From positions 527,154 to 591,153 of the forward strand of contig NZ_VIYJ01000003.1 of NCBI RefSeq assembly GCF_008087085.1: 64,000 bases of DNA, read 5' to 3'. The notes under the pieces were generated by a model. The model was not told the DNA's origin and did not search any database. It saw nothing but the letters and a program-made list of their open reading frames with translations. Both the position numbers and the translations under genes were made by a program. Below are positions 60,089 through 64,000 of this stretch, in pieces (the stretch's first letter is position 1; the number at the start of each line of letters is the position of its first letter). This DNA is from Nocardioides rubriscoriae (lineage in GTDB: Bacteria; Actinomycetota; Actinomycetes; Propionibacteriales; Nocardioidaceae).

Positions 60089-62983
60089 ATGACCGAGACC
60101 GTCAGCGCCGCCACCCACACAGGCGGCCAGCCCGCCTCCGGCCGGGGCCTGACCCTCGAGCGTGTCTTCAGCACCGCCGGCGTGCATCCCTACGACGAGC
60201 TGACCTGGGAGCGTCGCGACGTCGTCCAGACCAACTGGAAGACCGGCGAGACCGTCTTCGAGCAGCGCGGCGTCGAGTACCCCGACACCTGGTCGGTCAA
60301 CGCCTCGACCATCGTCACGACCAAGTACTTCCGCGGCGCCGTCGGCTCCGAGGCCCGCGAGTGGAGCCTCAAGCAGCTCATCGACCGGATCGTCACGACC
60401 TACACCAAGGCCGGTCTCGAGCACGGCTACTTCGCGACGCCGGCCGACGCCGAGATCTTCGAGCACGAGCTGACCTGGCTCCTGGTCAACCAGTACTTCT
60501 CCTTCAACAGCCCCGTCTGGTTCAACGTCGGCACCCAGAGCCCCCAGCAGGTCTCGGCCTGCTTCATCCTCTCGGTCGACGACTCGATGGACTCGATCCT
60601 CAACTGGTACAAGGAGGAGGGCTTCATCTTCAAGGGCGGCTCCGGCGCCGGCCTCAACCTCTCGCGCATCCGCTCCTCCAAGGAGCTGCTCTCCTCCGGC
60701 GGCACCGCCTCGGGCCCGGTCTCGTTCATGCGCGGCGCCGACGCCTCGGCCGGCACCATCAAGTCCGGCGGCGCCACGCGTCGTGCGGCCAAGATGGTCG
60801 TGCTCGACGTCGACCACCCCGACATCGTCGAGTTCGTCGAGACCAAGGCCAAGGAGGAGGACAAGATCCGCGCCCTGCGCGACGCGGGCTTCGACATGGA
60901 CCTCGGCGGCGCCGACATCACCTCGGTCCAGTACCAGAACGCCAACAACTCGGTGCGCGTCTCCGACGAGTTCATGCGCGCGGTCGAGGACGGCACCGAC
61001 TTCGCCCTGCGTGGCCGCAAGAACGGCGAGGTGATCGAGCGCATCGACGCCCGTGAGCTGTTCCGCAAGATCAGCGAGGCCGCCTGGGCCTGCGCCGACC
61101 CCGGCCTGCAGTACGACGACACCATTAACGACTGGCACACCAACCCCGAGACCGGTCGCATCACCGCGTCCAACCCGTGCTCGGAGTACATGTCGCTCGA
61201 CAACTCGTCGTGCAACCTGGCGTCGCTCAACCTGCTCAAGTTCCTCAAGGACGACGACACCTTCGATGCCCCGCTGTTCGCCAAGGCCGTCGAGTTCATC
61301 ATCACCGCGATGGACATCTCGATCTGTTTCGCCGACTTCCCGACCGAGCCGATCGGCCAGACCACCCGCGACTACCGCCAGCTCGGCATCGGCTACGCCA
61401 ACCTCGGCGCACTGCTGATGGCGATGGGCCTGGGCTACGACTCCGACGGCGGGCGCGCGATGGCCGCGACGATCACCTCGCTGATGACCGGCCAGTCCTA
61501 CAAGCGCTCGGCCGAGCTCGCCTCGATCGTCGGCCCCTACGCCGGCTACGCCCGCAACGCCGAGGCCCACCAGCGCGTCATGCGCAAGCACCAGGCCGCC
61601 AACGACACGATCCGCACCCTCGCGATCGCCGACTCCGCGGTCCACAAGCTCGCGACCCAGGCCTGGGCCGACGTGATCGAGCTCGGCAAGGCCAACGGCT
61701 TCCGCAACGCGCAGGCCTCGGTGCTCGCGCCCACCGGCACCATCGGCTTCATGATGGACTGCGACACCACCGGCATCGAGCCCGACTTCTCGCTGGTCAA
61801 GTTCAAGAAGCTCGTCGGCGGTGGCTCCATGCAGATCGTCAACCAGACCATCCCGCGTGCCCTGCGCAAGATGGGCTACCAGCCCGAGCAGGTCGAGGCG
61901 ATCGTCGCCTACATCGGCGAGCACGGCCACGTCATCGACGCCCCCGGCCTGCGCCAGGAGCACTACGAGGTCTTCGACACCGCGATGGGCGCCCGCTCGC
62001 TCAAGCCGATGGGCCACGTCCGGATGATGGCGGCCTGCCAGCCGTTCCTGTCCGGGGCCATCTCCAAGACGGTCAACCTGCCCGAGAACGCCACGGTCGA
62101 AGAGATCGAGGACGTCTACCTGCAGTCGTGGAAGCTCGGCCTCAAGGCCACCGCCGTCTACCGCGACAACTGCAAGGTCGGCCAGCCGCTGTCCGACGGT
62201 GGCGGCACCGCCAAGAAGGACGCCGCCGACGCGGCCGACGCCGCGGCTGCCGCGGTCGAGACCAAGGTGATCGAGAAGGTCGTCTACGCCCCGACCCGCA
62301 AGCGTCTGCCCAAGTCGCGCGCCTCGCGCACCACGTCGTTCACCGTCGGCGGTGCCGAGGGCTACATGACCTCCGGCGCCCACGACGACGGCCAGCTCGG
62401 CGAGGTCTTCCTCAAGCTCGGCAAGCAGGGCTCCACCCTGGCCGGCGTGATGGACGCCTTCTCGATCGCGGTGTCCATCGGCCTGCAGTACGGCGTCCCG
62501 CTCGAGACCTACGTCTCGAAGTTCACCAACCTGCGCTTCGAGCCCGCCGGCCTCACCGACGACCCCGACGTCCGGATGGCGCAGTCCCTCATGGACTACG
62601 TCTTCCGCCGGCTGGCCCTGGACTACCTCGACTTCGACGCCCGCTCCATGCTCGGCATCTACTCCGCCAGCGAGCGCCAGCGCCACCTCGAGACCGGCTC
62701 CTACGACCTGCCTGCCGAGGAGACCGGCAACGCCTCCGAGCTCATCGACTCCGGCGTCACGCTGGTCGAGCCCGCTTCGGTGGTCGAGCCCGCCACGGTG
62801 GTCGAGGAGGTCGAGGCCCCGGTCGCCGAGACCGCCAAGCCCCACACCAGCGCCGAGCTGCTCGAGCAGCTCACCGGCACTGCCGTCGACTCGCCGCTGT
62901 GCATGACCTGCGGCACCAAGATGCGCCCCGCCGGCTCGTGCTACGTGTGCGAAGGCTGTGGGTCGACCAGCGGCTGCAGCTGA
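60089..62983 (+). CDS. nrdJ: Adenosylcobalamin-dependent (class II) ribonucleotide reductase
   Basis: A 964-residue class II RNR that makes dNDPs without oxygen. Cys158 (VSACFILSV) and Cys375 (NSSCNLASLNL) form the redox pair; Cys364 in NPCSEYMSLD is the thiyl-radical residue with Glu366 beside it. GGGSMQIVNQTIPRAL and PTGTIGFMMDCDTTGIEPDF belong to the barrel. The C-terminus carries a variable Val/Glu/Pro linker and a zinc-binding tail CMTCGTKM...CYVCEGCGSTSGCS that renews the active site. AAGGAG precedes the ATG. No class I subunits lie in the window. The linker contains an 18-base match to the family 3 repeat. Confidence 0.97.
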   Translation: MTETVSAATHTGGQPASGRGLTLERVFSTAGVHPYDELTWERRDVVQTNWKTGETVFEQRGVEYPDTWSVNASTIVTTKYFRGAVGSEAREWSLKQLIDRIVTTYTKAGLEHGYFATPADAEIFEHELTWLLVNQYFSFNSPVWFNVGTQSPQQVSACFILSVDDSMDSILNWYKEEGFIFKGGSGAGLNLSRIRSSKELLSSGGTASGPVSFMRGADASAGTIKSGGATRRAAKMVVLDVDHPDIVEFVETKAKEEDKIRALRDAGFDMDLGGADITSVQYQNANNSVRVSDEFMRAVEDGTDFALRGRKNGEVIERIDARELFRKISEAAWACADPGLQYDDTINDWHTNPETGRITASNPCSEYMSLDNSSCNLASLNLLKFLKDDDTFDAPLFAKAVEFIITAMDISICFADFPTEPIGQTTRDYRQLGIGYANLGALLMAMGLGYDSDGGRAMAATITSLMTGQSYKRSAELASIVGPYAGYARNAEAHQRVMRKHQAANDTIRTLAIADSAVHKLATQAWADVIELGKANGFRNAQASVLAPTGTIGFMMDCDTTGIEPDFSLVKFKKLVGGGSMQIVNQTIPRALRKMGYQPEQVEAIVAYIGEHGHVIDAPGLRQEHYEVFDTAMGARSLKPMGHVRMMAACQPFLSGAISKTVNLPENATVEEIEDVYLQSWKLGLKATAVYRDNCKVGQPLSDGGGTAKKDAADAADAAAAAVETKVIEKVVYAPTRKRLPKSRASRTTSFTVGGAEGYMTSGAHDDGQLGEVFLKLGKQGSTLAGVMDAFSIAVSIGLQYGVPLETYVSKFTNLRFEPAGLTDDPDVRMAQSLMDYVFRRLALDYLDFDARSMLGIYSASERQRHLETGSYDLPAEETGNASELIDSGVTLVEPASVVEPATVVEEVEAPVAETAKPHTSAELLEQLTGTAVDSPLCMTCGTKMRPAGSCYVCEGCGSTSGCS

Positions 62984-62989
62984 TGACAG

Positions 62990-63075
62990 TTGCCATCTCG
63001 CGGCGACACCGTTGCCACGAATAGGCGACTGATTGCCACGAATAGGCGACACATTGCCAGCAATAGGCGACTGAG
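62990..63075. repeat. 21-bp direct repeats after nrdJ
   Basis: TTGCCACGAATAGGCGAC starts at 63012, 63033 and (as TTGCCAGCAATAGGCGAC) 63054, a strict 21-base period. A diverged fourth unit (TTGCCATCTCGCGGCGAC) lies just before. They sit between the nrdJ stop and its hairpin. Arrays of short repeats of this kind occur at the ends of some insertion sequences (IS21 type), so this could be an abandoned element end. Confidence 0.8.
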
Positions 63076-63094
63076 CCGGATGTGAGTGGCACGA

Positions 63095-63129
63095 CGAAGG
63101 GCCGGAACCCGTTGGGTTCCGGCCCTTCG
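63095..63129 (+). terminator. Hairpin terminator of nrdJ
   Basis: CGAAGGGCCGGAACCC and GGGTTCCGGCCCTTCG are perfectly complementary (16 pairs) around GTT. No T-tract follows. It is about 110 bases after the nrdJ stop because the 21-base repeats lie between. Confidence 0.7.
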
Positions 63130-63215
63130 CGCCGTTCAGCGCGTGGTGGATGGCAGGTGACTGTCGGATCGACGAGCGTGCGGCTCATGCCGATGAGCGG
63201 TAGCGGAATCTGCTC

Positions 63216-63755
63216 CTAGGAGATCGACGCAGGCCAGCGGTGTCCGCGCCACTCGTCCCATGAGGCGAACCCGTCGGGTGGCTGGTCGACAGGCTCAGTG
63301 TCATCTAGTTCGCCTGTCGTCGGGACACTGAAGGCGGCACCCCACGCAGCGAGTTCTTCGTCGGTCATGTGCCACGTCGTGTGCGGTTCCTCGGCCTGAC
63401 GCCGGTCCAGCCGCGACCGTTGCTCGGCCGGTGTCAGTTCGAAGTACCGCATCTGCACCGTTGCTCCGAGGTCTGCGGCGGCCATGCGCAGGGCGGAGCG
63501 CTCATCTCGACTCCAGAGGCCGTAGTCAATGACAACGTTGATGCCGAGTTGCAAAGCGCGAAGCCCGATCTCGATGAGCCGTCCCTCGATGACGTCCGAG
63601 GCCGATGGCGGGTTGTTCCGCCCGTAAAGGGCTTTGACCCACTCGTCCTTCGTGAGGCGGAGGGCGTTCTGCTCGACTTCGATGCGTCGTGCCTCCGTGG
63701 TCTTTCCGGTACCCGGCAGCCCTACGGTCAGAAACAGAACTGGTGGTTTGGTCAT
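63216..63755 (-). CDS. AAA/P-loop kinase-like ATP-binding protein
   Basis: A 179-residue P-loop protein: VGLPGTGKTT (11-20), LTKDEWVKALYGR, NVVIDYGLWSRDERSALR and FELTPAEQRSRLDRRQAEE have the order of small zeta-toxin/polynucleotide-kinase-like AAA_33 proteins that phosphorylate small molecules or nucleic acid ends. The ATG 63755 is chosen because AAGGGACGTG precedes it. The codon use is less G/C-biased than that of nrdJ, suggesting transfer. It lies beside an IS3-type element, in an accessory edge of the window. Substrate unknown. Confidence 0.75.
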   Translation of the reverse strand: MTKPPVLFLTVGLPGTGKTTEARRIEVEQNALRLTKDEWVKALYGRNNPPSASDVIEGRLIEIGLRALQLGINVVIDYGLWSRDERSALRMAAADLGATVQMRYFELTPAEQRSRLDRRQAEEPHTTWHMTDEELAAWGAAFSVPTTGELDDTEPVDQPPDGFASWDEWRGHRWPASIS

Positions 63756-63874
63756 CACGTCCCTTCTGAGCAGTCGGCTCATCATCCCCTGTCATCCGGA
63801 CATGCCGCGATCTGGTGAGAACCACGAGTGCTCGTAGTGCTTTGCTCGTCAAACGTCGAAGGCGAATGCCGTGT

Positions 63875-64000
63875 TGAATCGCCCTGGGTTTGTTGGAGGC
63901 TCCATCGTTTGGAAACGAGGATGGCCTCATGCCGAAGGACGTCACACCAGGCAAGCCGACCACGCGTCGCTACAGCGCTGAGGAGAAGGCTGCTGCGGTG
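63875..64000 (+). mobile_element. IS3-family insertion sequence, left end only
   Basis: TGAATCGCCCTGGGTTTGTT with GGAGGCTCC is the type of left terminal sequence carried by many IS3-family elements. It is followed 54 bases later by a transposase orfA start. The window ends inside the element. The gap 63756-63874 between the kinase gene and the element shows nothing else. Confidence 0.6.
63929..64000 (+). CDS. IS3-family transposase OrfA, N-terminal fragment
   Basis: Only 24 codons are in the window: MPKDVTPGKPTTRRYSAEEK and AAAV. The RYSAEEKAAAV segment is the first helix of IS3 OrfA helix-turn-helix proteins, which bind the element ends; OrfB with the DDE domain would follow outside by frameshifting. 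GAAACGAGG upstream may serve as ribosome binding site. Truncated by the window edge, not necessarily by mutation. Confidence 0.65.
   Translation, partial: MPKDVTPGKPTTRRYSAEEKAAAV

Overview
The window reads as a chromosome segment of a high-GC actinobacterium, most likely a member of the Nocardioidaceae (Nocardioides-like). The support is the strong G/C bias at third codon positions, the gene content (RpfB, protein O-mannosyltransferase, ChiZ-like LysM protein beside lexA, class II ribonucleotide reductase with NrdR), a gene order that follows two mycobacterial blocks (galU-moeA-rimJ-glpR, pmt/rsmI-tatD-rpfB-rsmA-ispE; then miaB-miaA-dapF-hflX-lexA-chiZ-nrdR), and many genes whose start codon lies 6-8 nt after a TANNNT box, as expected for leaderless actinobacterial transcripts. 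The species is an inference.

Layout. 1-7.3 kb: the end of a UDP-glucose pyrophosphorylase gene, molybdopterin genes (moeA/glp, moaC, moaB), rimJ-like, glpR/sepX-like, a DUF1295 membrane protein and a flavin oxidoreductase. 7.4-9.3 kb: release factor 3. 9.45-11.45 kb: a 1.9-kb foreign-looking islet between an intact tRNA-Ala(CGC) and a duplicated 3' part of that tRNA. It carries an OhrR-like regulator, a truncated haemoglobin and an integrase remnant. 11.5-26 kb: siderophore-interacting reductase, SNF2 helicase, secreted hydrolase, pmt, then rsmI-hydrolase-tatD and rpfB-rsmA-ispE-ABC-F. 26-29 kb: MarR/tam/VOC, a CsoR-fold protein with no Cys or His, a DUF4442 protein and an orphan GluA-type ATPase. 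30-35 kb: miaB, peptidase E, a broken gene, a five-gene minus-strand operon of tiny acidic proteins with a Nudix hydrolase and an MT0933-like protein, and miaA. 35-41 kb: AraC-DinB, RibD-like reductase, MFS pump, SDRs, PPOX and dapF. 41-55 kb: large secreted enzymes (esterase, metalloprotease, phosphodiesterase, PhoD), a VWA pair, hflX, SGNH hydrolase and a DinG helicase. 55-63 kb: lexA, SDR, chiZ-like, small membrane proteins, a frameshifted Mug glycosylase, nrdR and nrdJ. 63-64 kb: an accessory edge with short repeats, a kinase and the start of an IS3-family element.

The non-coding fraction is rich in structure. At least three families of intergenic palindromes are present: paired ACCCGTCGCGT/ACGCGACGGGT hairpins at three gene ends; two hairpins that share GATAGTC...GACTATC ends but have different, co-varying interiors; and the CCACGGTGGT(C/T)GAGGAGG...CGTCTCGAGACC repeat. 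The DNA-damage and dNTP-supply genes have dense control regions: LexA-type sites at lexA and around the chiZ-like promoter, and NrdR-box-like repeats mixed with two exact DnaA boxes before nrdR-nrdJ. No CRISPR array, rRNA or intact prophage was seen.
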